Below are positions 11,801 to 26,400 of a stretch of 64,000 nucleotides of DNA, in pieces. The notes beneath the pieces were generated by a model. The model worked only from the letters and a program-made list of their open reading frames with translations, searched no databases and was not told where the DNA came from. Both the position numbers and the translations under genes were made by a program. Origin of the DNA: Xenopus tropicalis (lineage: Eukaryota > Chordata > Amphibia > Anura > Pipidae); contig NC_030679.2 in NCBI RefSeq assembly GCF_000004195.4, positions 15,866,712 through 15,930,711 on the forward strand. Direction: 5' to 3'. The stretch's first letter is position 1; every line of letters begins with the position of its first letter.

Positions 11801-14800
11801 TAGTTATAGCTTCCTGTGTACCTAAAACAATAACACAGTGTCAGAATTTACATATAAATAATGTAACATGAGGGGATTGTAGGCTGCTGGATGTAAATTT
11901 TAATCAGCCTGGCCAGTTGGCATATGCCCCTAGTACATACAGAGGTATCAATCTCCAGGGAATTAAACCAGGTGATTTTTTTTTTGCTAGCCTCCATTAT
12001 ACCTCATTACACCCCACCATGTATTTAGCTCTAACTCTCATGGGGGTACACATACAAGGGACACTTGTAGGGTTGGCAGGTATATAAATATAAGTATCTT
12101 ACCCATCTTCCCTATGTGGATATACAGGTATCCTGTGTGTGACTGATGGCGCCATGTGTGGACTCCTCATACATGGGACTTGCTGACCGTTTTCTCCGGG
12201 GCCATTAGCAGCTGTAGTGACAGTGTAAGTTAGAGACCATGTGTATGACTGCATGGTACCTAGAAAGCAGAATGTAAATACTCGGTGAATCTCTATGCTG
12301 GCGCCAGAAAGATATCTCTCTCAGACTGGCACAAACATGGTATAGTGCATTTTTTTGTCCACACTGGCAAATCATTGCACCACATGGACAGGACCACTAT
12401 CTGTGAATTCTGGCAAATGTCAGAGGGGTCGTTGTAAGATGCCATATGTAGGGGGGCTGTTTATGTACTTGAAATGCCAGGGCCTAAATTGAATCCCAGT
12501 CCAGACCTAGCACAGGGGGGCCATAAAAAAGCATTTTTACAGTTCCCCAAACTTTTAGAAACATGACATGTTTTGAAAAATTATAAACATCTCAGAGAAA
12601 GTTCCTAGTGACTTATAATATCCTTAGATAATTAACCTTTAATATTGTACAGTGGTGTAACAATAGAGGAAGCAGCCCCCGTGGGGGAGGGCAGACCACG
12701 GGGTCTGCTTCCTCCATTTTACATATAAATCTCTGATCCCTTTATATGGTCACAGAACCCCTCAGTGACTTCTAATATCCTTATAATTTACAGTAGGGGG
12801 TACATTATCCCTTATAATACATGAATGATACTCAGAGTTCCCTTTATAACTCAGCCTGCAGCCTTGTCCCTTTATATGGTCACAGAACCCCTCAGTGACT
12901 TCTAATATCCTTATCATTTACAGTAGGGGGGTACATTATCCCTTATAATACATGAGTGATACTCCGAGTTCCCTGTACAACTCAACCTGCAGCCTTGTAC
13001 CTTTATGTGGTCACAGATCCCCTCAGTGACTGCTAATATCCTTATCATTTACAGTAGGGGGTACATTATCCCTTATAATACATGAATGATACTCAGAGTT
13101 CCCTGTATAACTCAGCCTGCAGCCTTGTGCCTTTATATGGTCACAGAACCCCTCAGTGACTTCTAATATTCTTATAATTTAGAGTAGGGGATATAATATC
13201 CCTTATAATACATAAGAGCTATAAATATCATTTAAATTCCATTAAACAAGTTAGACTGCCAGATTGTTTTCTAGAATCACCAAAAAAATCACCAAATCAC
13301 TAATAAGTTAAGAAACCTTTTGTACTTCAGATTTCGGATTTAGGACCACCCAACTAGACTACAGCATCAGTATTTGCTTATGTAGATGGCTGAAGAAGAA
13401 ACATAAAAAAGCTGTCCAACAATGGGTGCAATAAGAGCAAAAATTAGCATTTCTATAGCCGCCACCTCAAAGAGCATGCAAACAGCTTCTTCAGCAACGA
13501 GCCACATCCCATCAGGCTGCACGGGTGTGCATGGCAGCTCTGCAAATTAAAGAGGGCAGAACAAATATTCCCAGCCCATCACAGCTGGGTAAGCAGAGCA
13601 GAGATGAGATAAAAGCACAGAGTTTTAGCCAATAAAAACTACTCATTGAGTGACAGTGTTGGACTTAGCTTCCTAGGGCCCACAAGAGAACCCAGAACCC
13701 TGGGTGCAGACCTCATGCTGAACACTGCAAATGACAGTGAAGAGAATCACCTGGTTGCATCCGCAAAGACGCCGGAATCTAGGAGAAGACAGTACATTGT
13801 GGGAATAAAAACATGGTGATTGCACTTTGCTAACTGCACCTCAGTAAATGCACCCTAAGCTCTTTGATATCCAACATGTTTATAGTACATTTCCTTATTG
13901 TTTATTGCTAATAAGCACTGGCCTTCATTGTCTATTTTTCCTAATAACAACACTGGCACCAGTAGAATTAAGACCCACAAGGTGTTATCTCTACCCACCC
14001 TTAAGATGCTGAAAATATGAGGCAAGTGGCTGACTCAGGCACATGTCCTTCAAGGGTAATAGCACCTGATTCAAAGCATTTTGTCAGTTGTAATTCTATG
14101 GTTGAGGGCAAAACACTTAAAACTGCACGCCTGTTTACTTCTTTGGCAATTGTTCAGCTGTTAGAAACATACTTTGGAAAGTCTGACTATATTGGCTATT
14201 GTGGCAGTGCAGTTCTGTGCTGCCCTTATCTAATCTGAGAGTAAAACTTGGGGCTCAGTACTTTGTTTAATGGCTCCTCATCAATATGAGATGTACAAGC
14301 ACAATTCAACCTCTATTCAAGGCTAGGATGACATCAACACTGACTCCTATGCCGAGCCCTTGCTTGTTCAATGAACCATTTGCAAGTTTTAAGCATCGGT
14401 TCATCTAGATTCTAAAGCAAGGCTGTCCAACTGGAGGCCCGTTGACTCGATGTGGCCCTCTAGGGATTATTATGCCCCCTAGTCTGCTCTAGGTCTCTGC
14501 AGACTTCACTGTATCACATCAACATTTTAATTTAATGTGGTCCTTGAACATTGCATATGAGAAATAATCAGCCCACTACAAGTTGGACAGCACTGATCTA
14601 GAGCAGGGGTTTGCAATCATTTCTGGTCAAACCCCCCTTTGAGACCCAATATTTTGCCTTGGCCCCTTAGCTCATACAAAGGTTACAGTCATATATAGAC
14701 TTTTCTGTATTAGCCATTCAGTCATAGTTTAATAAATATCTAGGATGGCAAACACCTTCTCACCCCCTGGCAGGCCCATGCGCAGACAGTGATGTAATGT

Positions 14801-17800
14801 TCTCACTTTTTTAATGCATGTGCACTGACCGGGTATGCTGAGGTCTGGTGCTTAAGGTAAATCTCATCCCATTGGCTTTTATAGACGTTAACTCACCCAT
14901 ATTTTGCATGAGTCACCCTACTCACAGTAACAGGTCTGTCACCCACTTTTAGTAATTTGTACCAAATACCTAACTTACCTAATCCATTGAAATGTATAAA
15001 ATTGATATCCAAAGTCCTCGGAGCAGGGAGCAGGACAGGGGTGCAGGGACAGAGCAGGGCTAGATTTAAAGAAATTGAGGCCCCATGCTGTATGGCCTGA
15101 GCCTTTGTAGCCTGTCCACAATGCCTGGATTGGCCAGAGTAAAACAGGCAGAACAGCAGGGCAAGCACTTCCAAGATGTGTTTGGATCACTTTGAATCTG
15201 GGTTGGCATTTCTGTTAAGACCTCCTGGGGGACCAGTACTAAAGGGTATTTCTTGTTCTCAGGGCAAGAGCCCTAAGGAGTGCAAGAACACACTCCTTAA
15301 AACTCATTTGGCCAGAGGGAGGATGCCTACATGCCTCCCCTCCGCCTGCCTTTCTAGAATCAAGTGCTGCCTAACGTAGGTGGTAAAATCTGCAGGAATG
15401 CAGAGGCCTGAAGCTTTTTGTACAATGCCCCGCGCAATGAGCAAAGTGCAAAAATATGGCTAATGGCATGGTCTTTTTCTGCCCACTGCATGACGCACTG
15501 CAAATGAGGCCCCCAAAGTCTGGGAATCACGGCATTAGCACAAAGTGACAGAAGTCGCCCATATAGCCTATCCCATAATGCTATTTTGACGAGCCTGGAC
15601 CTAATTAAGGAAGTATCTAGATAAACATGAAGCAGCCTTCTCCATGCAAGCAGAAAACAGAATTCCATAGTCCGATTTTTCCAAATGGAGAAAGTAAATT
15701 ACCAGCCAAGACTGGGGCTCTGGTATTACAAATTTACCAGCTATGTACTTGCTGGTAAATTTGTAATAGCTACTCAAATCAGCCCCAGCTCCAATCTGCC
15801 CCCAACCCACCCATTTTCCTTCCTCTATACTCCCTAAATCCTCTTAGTACCATCCTTCACAATGCAACTCAGTCCCCTTCACTTTTAGACTCTGGCCGTG
15901 ATGTCATGGCCATGCCTGCTTTGGTCATGATCCACCCCTTGTCAATCCACTCAGCCCCTTTGCCCCTCCACCTGGCCCCTTTGCTCAATTTCCTTGGTAT
16001 TTCCCTCTCTCCCCAGAAATAATTCTTAAGTAAAATGTCATTTAAAAAAGTCCCTATGAGTTACCTGAACCACAAAAGTGCTGGTCAAAGTACTGCTCAG
16101 TAACTTCTAACATTCTTATACTTTACAGTATGACAAACATAACTCAAATATTAAAACCAATGTAATTTTGGTGGTGGCATCCCACAGTGAGTGAAAGTTT
16201 CCATACAGTAGGGTGCAATGGGTGAATAGCTACCCATTGTGAGAATATCAGAGGGAATGTAAGCAATAAAGTGCAGGATTCCTTGGACCCCAAGATGGAA
16301 TGTGCCCAACAATGAGTGGTCATTAGTTTCCAGCCAGCCATTAACCAGAAAAGCATACATTAGCCTGGCCCATAAACTGCTAACAGGGCAATAAAGACAT
16401 CACTGGAATTTCAAACAGAATCCTTTCACTCGAAGAGGAAAATCCCTTGGGGGTTTATGCTACAAACGCTCCCACATTCCAGAAGGGCCGTTTAACAACA
16501 GCTATGTACTAAAAAGCATCACGGCTAATGGGCAGGGGAAGTGGCCTAGCAGAACAACATGGCTGCCTACACGTAGGGGTAGTAAGAATCCTATTGTATG
16601 TGTATTTTAGTTTGATGTGCAATGGAAAGCTGAGCAGTGCACTGGTAGTGCTATGTGGAAGGTTAATATACCCTTTAAGTGGCAGACAGAGAGAGCTTAA
16701 GAAATCATTTAAAGAAGGGCAAACAAAACCACAGTACTTTGAAAATATCATCAATATTATAAAATCAGTATACCTTATGATCTGGTATTATTAGTTACAT
16801 AGCCACAATCCTGGCACCCAGTAAATCCCATGCAGAACTTTCCATGGCATTATACACACAGTTCTCTGTTAAACCCTTTGGAGAGTATAATGTCACCTGA
16901 AACAAGGATCTCATTATAGAGGGTGTATAATTAATGATAGGCCTCGTTATAAATATCATGCCACAGTGACCCAGGCCTCTGATCCTATTACTCACCTGAG
17001 TAACAAAAGGCATTGATGTCACTGCATTGGTGAAAAAAGATAGTGTAGTAATGAGAAAAGCAAAGGGGAAGACACATGATCACACAGCTAACATGCAAAG
17101 CCCAGTGCCACAATGCATGTGGGATAATGAACTCACACTATACCCTTGCTATACATTACAAGGGGTTTCTGTAACCATATAAAGGAATTAGGCTGCAGGC
17201 TGAGTTATACAGAGAACACTGAGTATCACGCAAGTATTGTAAGGGATATTGTATCTCCTTACTGTAAATTATAAGGATTGAGGAGTTATGTATATAAAGA
17301 CAAAAGGCTGCAGGCTGAGTTATACAGTATTATAAGGGATAATGTAATCCCAACTGTAAATTAGAAAGATATTAGAAGCCATTGAGGACTTCTGTGACCA
17401 CAAGGCTGCAGGTTGTGTTTTCCACAAATAGTGTTTGTTTACAACAGTCTATTAAGTAAACAGACTGCTTCCTGTTCAATGTACCTTACCTGTTGTGGCT
17501 GCCACTACACCAACTTCTGGGGACTGGTTGCTGACAGGTGAGGTTGCAGATGGCATTTCAACTGAGGAAGAGGAAGCAGCCGGTGAGAAAGGAACTGGTG
17601 AAGGTGTGGAAATTGCAGGATCACCCAATATTATTTCTTCTCTGATCTCTGTTGAAAAATTTAATTATTTTACTAATACATATAATATATATATATATAT
17701 GGTTCTCATATTTACAATTCCAACAGGCCTTCCGACACCAATTCCAAAGAACTATAGTCCCCTTCGTGCTCACTAGACTTGAATCTACCCTCCGAAATCC

Positions 17801-20427
17801 CTCCTCCAAAAAGCTGATCACCACACTATATTCCCTGCTCCTCTCCACCCTCCAGTCTCCCTTCCATACAGCCCAAAAAGCCTGGCACCAAGACATACCG
17901 GACCTAAACAGTGAAGATTGGGAGGAAGCGACAGATAGGGCCTATGACTATCTGATCTCCACAAGAGACAGATTAATCCAGTTCAAAATTATACATAAAC
18001 TCCATCTGACCCCGTTACGACTATATCGAATGGGAATCCGTGACTCGTCTCAGTGCCCCAAATGTAATGCCCCAGAGGCCAATTACTTTCACTTAATGTG
18101 GTCATGCCCACAAATAAATCACTTTTGGAACCAGGTCCTAGACCACATCCAAAACACAACATCTCTACCTAAAATAATCAACCCCAAGGTTTGCCTGCTT
18201 GGCATTGTGGATGACACTATTCCCACAATAGCACCACGCATCCTCTATAGAACACTGCTGTTTTATGCCAGGAAAACCATCCTCTCTCAATGGATGGCAC
18301 ACTCTCCCCCAACAATTGCTCACTGGCTCAATTTACTAAAAACCCTCCTGCCGTTGATACAACTCACCTACATAGCAAGAGGATGCCCTCAAAAGTATGA
18401 CAAGGTATGGGGAACATGGGCTGAAACCATGGAATGATGTCGCAGGGTCACCCTAGGGAACCTGAACCCCCACCGGCAATCCCAACCCTTCCCTCCTGTA
18501 ATAGGAAATTGAACACTATTCCGAGTAGGACATCATTGATTATCTAACCTAATGTAACACTGTATCCTGGCATGTAAAGAACGCATCTGTAGAACCAATG
18601 TCAATGTTTTATGATGTTTTATGTTGTTCTATGTTATAAATGCATAAATAAACACCTTTGAAAAAAATGCAGAGTTTGGCTCATATAATAAATGTGATTA
18701 TTAAGAAATGAAAAAATCCTTTCATGGTGCAGAGCTTGCCTATTACTCACAGTTAAACTCCAGGCAAAAAAAGTAAGAGCTTACCCCCATGTGCCTCTCC
18801 CTTCATTGCCCTCATGAGTTCATTGGCTCTCTCCTGGCAGTGTAATGATTCCAGCAGGTAAAGCACATAGTCATCAAACATTAAGTGAATTAAATGGAAT
18901 GATCCTGAAAACAAGGAGAAAATAAATTGAAATACAAATTGTAATAAATCAGGGTTGTCTCTGGTCTATGTCACAGCTCCACTATCACAATGGGAAAATA
19001 AAAATACAGTTCCCAGTAAGGTCCATGAAGCTGCCAGCTGTCCAAGCACAAGATGGAGACATGGTTGGCATCCTGTAGTGCGGTTTCATTAAAGCAACAC
19101 ATAATATAACTTTTAAAGGCCTAGTCCTTCTGTTTAGAGGTATATAAAGAAATAGGAAACAACAGTACTTGACCCTATATGTCCCTGTGAGTCAAAAAAA
19201 CAATATCCAAATGCACAAACCCTGTATTGTGGGTGAAAAAAGGACCAGTAACACCAAACATCAAAAATAAGAACTTAAACCAGTGGTTCTCAACCTTCCT
19301 AATGCCGCGACCCTTTAATACAGTTACTCATGTTGTGGTGACCCCCAACCATAAAGTTATTCCCAAGACCATTGGAAATATGTGTTTTATGATGGTTGAG
19401 AACCGCTGACTTAAACTGATATACCAATATTTGTGTCCTGTACATAGTAATAGAACCCCCCACCACCACCAGTATAACTTCACTGGGCCCAATTGCAAAA
19501 ACATTTTAGAGCCAATCAAGCTTTGAGGAGATTACAGTCCTCTTTCACTATTACAAGTCTCATCTCCTTCCCTCTGTCTCCCTCACCACTTACACATTCA
19601 CTACCTTTTACTTATTCTTTATTATTTACTCATTCTTTCTTACTCCATTTGAGGAGCTACAGTCAATGCTGTAGGGTAGATATCAATTTGTTCCTCTATG
19701 ACACACTACCAGTTGACCAAACTGTGGAGCCTTACATAATACATGACATTATGTTTGTGGTCTACTGTACCATAAGGAGGACCATACCAAAGCTGGGAGC
19801 GCTGTGCAACGTCATATCCCGAATGACTCTTGTACCGAAGCAGGACCAGATTAATAGGAATTGCTGGGCTACTTTCTTCAAAGACCCTTGTTTTTTTGAG
19901 GCTACCTGCAATAATAAAGAACAGTGGGTTAAGTTTAAAAAGAACCCCCATGTTCTAATGTATCTTAGGCGCCTCCACTGCTCTTTGTGCCATGAGGCAA
20001 AAAGCCACAAGAGGATTCTATTCTACATTTTCTAGAATTAAAGTAGAAAGTAAACAATTCTAACCCCCATATGTAATAAAAACACACTAATTTGCCCAGG
20101 AGCAGTAACTAATAGCAACCAATAAGATGAATGCTTTTAAACAGGTTACCAGTAAATGCTTCCTGCTGATTGGTTGCTATGTGTTGTGTGCCTTTTATTA
20201 CATGACCCCCCTCAGATATAATATAAATGACTTTGTAGTTATGTAGTTACTGTATTTAATAAGCTTGTAGATTTTAGCAAATGAGGAAATGTCTGGGAAC
20301 TCACGTTTACCACGCAGCGGTCTACCATGGAATCCAGCCAGTCAATGTAAGATTCAATTGGAGATTGCTCTTCCAGCAAGTGGTCAAACTCCAGATATAC
20401 TACAAAGTGGAATGTACAAATCAACTG

Positions 20428-20464
<37 letters not shown>

Positions 20465-23400
20465 AGAGCAAAACGGAGCACACCCTATAGAAAATGTTTA
20501 TTGAAAAAGATCCAACGTTTCGAGCACTAACGGTGCTCTTCCTCAGGGACAAACCAGTAAACCAATATATATAATTTTGAACACTATATAGTAAATAAGG
20601 GAATCTCTGAATTAGTAGAGATGTTTATACATGATGCCATTGTGTTATGAAGAATGAAAGACCATATGGGCATTAAAGTTATGGTTTTCATGATACTTAT
20701 GTCCAAGGAATGACTGGAACAGATATCTTTGTACCATGGATATGAGCCATAGAGGGTTAAAAATTTCAGTGGGTTTAGCTCAAACAAACAATGATATTGA
20801 TCATGTACAGCCAAAAATGGACATATTGACCAACTCACTAAAAAGTGTGCAGTTTTTAACCTATATTTTCCTGATGATGACAAATATATATAAATATATA
20901 TCTGCCCCCAGATGTTTGTAAGCCTTTGCAATATACTGTATCTATGTCATTGTTTGCCTCCTGAGGCAGAAGCTTAGCTTTAAACATATAGCATGTCTGG
21001 GAAACTGAATACTGCACTGTGCAACCAGTAATCTGATAATGCCATCATGTATGCCCTCTGACGCACTTGTACGTAAGTCAAATAGCAAAAAAAGTATTTG
21101 GATTAACAGGATGCAAGAAAGAATTATATGAAAGCTAGAAATATCTAGCAAAAAAATTAGATTTATCTGGAATTAAATATGATTGTTGCTGAAGTATGGT
21201 TACCATAAAGTGCTAGCATAAATGCATAATCCAGTAACCCATATTTGCACACTTTACTGCTGATGAATGTAGCTGGTTTGTACAAGTGAGATTCCCTACT
21301 CATCCTGCTGAATGCATTTGTGCTGTTGATTTTTAGGACACTAAGTTTTTCTTTAGTTGCCCCCCTGGACACCATAATATCCATTCTAAACTGATTCCAT
21401 AGTGCTTTGGATTATTTTACATGCATGTTTGTGCTTTATAAATACGTCAATAACAATTATACCTTCCCTAATTGAAAAATTTAGGCCATGCCCCTGAACT
21501 GCACCAGGCATACCCAGTTAGACCACACCCCTAAACCACTAACCCCCAGTTGGACACACCCAATTTGTTGGACAAATCTTATATGATCTGTTTAAAATTT
21601 CAAGGTATGTTACTGGTCACAAGTATTTCGTCACAGCAATAGGAGATTTAATAGTTTACAAAAATAAAATGATTCCTTCTTACATTGGATGATAAGTTTT
21701 CTGTGTTCCTCTCTAGAGTCTTCTATTGTATAGAGACTTTGCTTGGTAATGCTGTTTAGGTCAACGTTTCTCCAGTCCTCCAGCATCTGAAACGTAATAT
21801 CGGCACTGTGTATTACGGTTCTGGATGCCTGCAAATTCAGGTAAGTACATACAGTGTGTTTAGTCGTAAGCAATAACATTGAATTTGTGCTATTTTGTCA
21901 ATATTCAATATTTATCTTTTTTATTTAGCTTTCAGAGAGGAACTGCAGGAATCTTGTGCCCCATTCTATGCTGAACAACCTGCGACCTTCAAGTTACAAC
22001 AGTTGTAGTTTAACAACCTGCAGATGGGACATTGCTGAGGTATATATAGTGTAAATATCTAACACTTGGTTAAATTATACATATGCCCTACCCTTAAATT
22101 GGCCATGCCTTTATGTTCCTTTTAAAAGACCTGAAAAGATGCGAAAGAATTATTGGTAGTATTTTGATGCTACACCTTATATTTGGAGCCAACCCAGCCC
22201 TTTTGCAGGAAAGATCTGCACCTCTGTTGATGCCCTCAGTAGATTACCATGTTCTTTTCTGCTGATTCCCAGCAGTTTATACATGGCAGAAAACAGGTAG
22301 AAATCAGTGCATTCTGCATTGGAATTCATTAATAATTAGCCATGTAGCATCAGCTTCTATAACAGACAGAACCTCACTTTCTACTCAGCATTGCTTCTCC
22401 ACAACAAAACACACTGAGCATGTCCAGTGCCACTGACACACAAAAGATAGCCTAACAAGGTCCAAGATGCTGTGAGCACCTATGAAGGCCTGGATCATTA
22501 CTATTAGGCCAGTAAGTTCAGTATCTAAAATGCAGCGTTTCTAGTCTTTTCTGTATAGGGGTTTAGTTCTTCTTTAAGGTACCCCATATGTAATTGCCAG
22601 TTAGTACTTACCTGACAGAGATGGTTCAGTGACGTTTGCCTTCTCAGTATTTGTGAAAACCTTTTTGATACTGGGGAGGATACAGGAAATGCATTATTAT
22701 TTAGAGACAGACTAAATGCTTGGTGATAGCAAACTTTATGTGAACCCTTGCCTCATGGCAAAACATAGAAAAAGGTAAGCATAAGGATGGGGGACATAAA
22801 TCACACATTTGAGCATATCAGTTTGTTTAAGAATAGTTCAACAACTATAGCTCAAGGTGAATTTACACTTTATTATTCAGGCTACAGCTGGGACCCCTTT
22901 GTTGTGGCAAGTAAATTAAATGCAATTTTCAAATCCTTTGGTTGCGGGGTATTTTGTCTTGCAAATTAAAAAACAGAAATGCATAGAATTATGTTGAAAC
23001 CCACAGGTACAATGCAGCTCTGCCTCCTACTCCTGATTCATCATTAATCCTTTTCTTTTAATTAATGTGCAATAGTTTTGAGTTGCTTCTGAAAGAGAAA
23101 AAGACCGAATGCACGTAAATGAAAAGGATTTATACACAGATGATGGACCGGTGGGGGTCTGCAGGGTATCATAAAGCAGGGCTCAATCATAATGGCCGGC
23201 ATGCTGAGTTCAGATATTCGATATTTACAGTGGTATAACAATACACTCATTTATGCAGATTATTTAAGTGTGGTAACCTTAGTATAAATCTATGGCACCC
23301 TAGCACTATAGGGGGGCAAACATAATACTGGAGCTTAATTAGACTGAAAAAAGAATAAAGAAGACTTTGCACAAGGGTTACAATGAGAATGTGGGGATAT

Positions 23401-26400
23401 AATTTTCAGTTGAAAATTTGTAAAAAATAATGGGAGGCCCCTTTGTGCCCCTAGTTCTCCAGGAATTTTTTCCCCTCTGCGGCAAATTAGAGAGGCTTCA
23501 GATGGGGTTTTTGCCTTCCTCTGGATCAACTAGCAGTTAGGCAGGTTATATATAGGCATTATGGTTGAACGTGATGGACGTATGTCTTTTTTCAACCCAA
23601 CTTACTATGTTACTATGTTACTATATGTATTAAAGGAATACTGTCATGTGAAAACTTATTGTTTTCAAAACACATCAGTTAATTGAGCTTCTCCAGCAGA
23701 ATCATGCTTTGAAATCTGTTTTTAAAAAAACACAAACAGATTTTTTTTATATTTCATTTTGAAATTTCACATGGGGCTAGCCATATTCTTCATTTCCCAG
23801 GATGCCACAGCCATGTGACCTGTGCTCTGATAAACTTCAGTCACACTTTACTGCTGCGCTGCAAGTTGGAGTGCTATTATACCGCCTCCCAGCAGCCAAT
23901 CAGCAGAACAATGGGAAGGGAGCAAGATAGCAGCTCGTAGTAGATATAAGAATAGCAACTCAATAGTAAGAAATCCAAGTCCGGCTTACATGGGAGTAAG
24001 AGAAGCAATAGGTTAGCTGAAAGCAGTTCTAATGTGTAGCACTGGCTCCTTCTGAAAGCTCAGACTCAGGCACAATGCATTGAGATGGCGCCTACACACC
24101 AATATTACAACTAAAAAAAATACATTTGTTGGTTCAAAAATTTTAAATGGTAGAGTGAATTATTTGCTATGTATACAGTGTAATTTAGAAATAAAAAGTA
24201 TACCATAAAAATCATGACAATATCCCTGTAAATGTTCTCAGTTCCAACCACATGAGCAAAGAACAAGAAGCCGGATGTACAGAAAGCAGGCAGGATTCTC
24301 ACTGGAGGATCTTCTTGCATACATGTAAGGATGTAGTTTACAGTAGGCTGCATTGTAAAATGCCCGTACTGTAGATTATAAATCAGTTCTGGCTGCATGC
24401 TGCTTGATTTACATCAATCAGAGCTATCTTTAGGGAATTCTAACAAGGCTCACACCTGATGGGCATGTGCAGAGCTGCTACTCTAAGTAAAAAGAATGGG
24501 AGATAGTAGGTAGATAGTAGGGCAGGATTGTGACATTAGATCAATTTGGTGACAGTTGGACAAGATGGCAAACAATTTCAGTTTTTCCCAACTTGATGCA
24601 TTTTGGTTGTTGTTAAAGTCCTCCAAGCACCAACTCTGTAAACTGTATTACATATAGTACAGACAGAGTATGAAGTACAGTTTACAGAGTGGGTGCTGGA
24701 AGGACTTCAACAACAACCAAAAACTCTGGGGGACCATTATTTATAAAGTTCGATTTACAGCTTCCACATTATTAAAGTGGCTATACATATATATAGTGGC
24801 TATACAAATAATGTGGAAGCTGTATATCAAACTTTATATAAATAATGGTCCCCCAAAGTTTTTGTTGCTTTGGACCCCACCACAATTAAAAACAGCCATT
24901 CCACGAATATTGCCGTGAACAGCCAAAAGACACTACAATTTAACATAAAATTGGTCTGCTTGGGACCAACAGAGAATCCCACTCCCTTGACATAATCTTA
25001 AAGCTCTTACATGTAGATAGTTGGGATGCACCGAATCCACTATTATGGGATTTGGCCATACCCCGAATACTTTGTGAAAGATTCTGCCAAATACCAAACA
25101 GAATCCTAATTCCATATGCAAGTTATAGTAACCATGCACGCAGCAAAACATTTTTAACTTCCCTGTTTATGTGATGAAAAGTCACATGATTTTAAGGATT
25201 CTAATTCAGTTCTGCCAGGACCATGGATTCGGCTGAATCCGAATCCTGCTATAAAAGGCCAAATCTTGGCTGTATCCGGAACTTAATCCTGGATCCGGTG
25301 CATCCCTGGTAGATAGATCCAAATGGTTTTTATGTAGGGTGTATGGTGGAAATAATAATGACCTGGTGGGAATTCTCCTAGGGTGGGCCCACTGGGAGTT
25401 TCTCTGCTACTCTGGTAGGCCAGTCCAACCCTGTTACATGGTGCACTGAATGCTATATTTAATTATTCATGTTAGAACATTTAGAAATGTAATCAATACC
25501 TACGCTCGAATTTGATGTTCCGCAAGTTTTCTGGAAGATCATGAAGAGCGACTTTGAGCCATTCGTCCAGTTGTTTTGCAAATTTCCTTATTACTTGGGT
25601 CAAGCTGGAATGAGAAGGTGGTCCATCATATAGCTGATATGTTCTTACAAAGGCTTATTCCCTCACAAGACAAATCCCTTTAACTGCAAAGGGGTATATA
25701 TCTTCCCATGCCTCTACTATTTGCACCAAAGAGTAGGTCCTGTCTACTAGCATTATGTCAGCCATCTTGCTGTTAAAAAACATAGTAAGATTACTGTGCA
25801 ATATTGTCTCATTTATGTAATCCTGGGAGGACACACTGAATGTAACACTGATGTTTTTGAGCTACAGTAACATGCCCTTAATTTGTACAACTATTCTGAG
25901 ATTTGCACCACTGGCTAGTTTATGACCCTAGATAGCGGGAATTCGCTTCTCTTTAATAGTATTTAAGAAAGGTACTTACCTGTCAGGCAGAGCTTGCAAC
26001 ACAGTTGGCATTAAGACTCCTGAGATTGCTTTGTAGAGGATTGAGTCACACACCCCGACAATATTTACCACAGTGGATGAGCCCAACACGGGAAGCATGT
26101 GCGGTGGCATTCCTTGCCAAAAGTGCAGTAGGAAACTCTGAACCTAAAGAGAAGGGAAAACTTGGGATAAATATCAATCAAACTCTTATTTGGAGATCAA
26201 GCTAAGTGTTGCCAAGCTTAAATGACTAATTTATAATAACCTGTAAAGTTCATTCTTATAAATGGTGCTTAATAATGTCATCAGTTATAACAGGTGCTTA
26301 ATAATCCATGATGCACTGTTTTTAGGTTTTAGAATATTGTTCTTTTAAAATGAATAGTAGATTGAAAAATTTAATTGTACCTCGTCAAAGTTGGCTCGGA

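Larger units (their letters stand above)
12260..17489 (-). other. rfx4 intron 15 content
   Basis: 5.2-kb intron with no extra exon found. It contains a 130-bp minisatellite (12735-13225) and diverged inverted copies of the same sequence (17150-17410), a hAT-type element with near 8-bp duplication (14418-14595), a short perfect hairpin (about 15724-15768), and otherwise unassigned, moderately AT-rich sequence. Confidence 0.6.
20400..21683 (-). other. rfx4 intron 11 content
   Basis: 1.3-kb intron. Just upstream of the exon 12 acceptor are a (TA)n tract (20431-20461) and a Penelope-like/hammerhead-like fragment (20462-20560). The remainder (20560-21683) is AT-rich with no gene or clear repeat family recognised. 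Confidence 0.55.
22671..25503 (-). other. rfx4 intron 9 content
   Basis: 2.8-kb intron. It contains a CR1 tail (about 23455-23629), directly followed by a TTAA-type MITE (23630-24231), a dispersed repeat at about 24235-24420, a double hairpin (24601-24861) and, at about 25020-25310, a repeat with 'ggatgcaccgaatcc…ggatccggtgcatccc' inverted ends. No exon remains unassigned. Confidence 0.65.

Noticed and set aside
19493..20035. 180-codon plus-strand frame
   Set aside because: Antisense shadow of rfx4 exon 13 and intron 12 repeats; no similarity to known proteins.
26138..26145. Alternative CAG acceptor for exon 8 at 26138-26139
   Set aside because: It would need exon 7 to end after GTACAA, without a GT donor. 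Using CTTTAG at 26144 with the GAG/GTACAA donor restores the family sequence Val-Gln-Ser.
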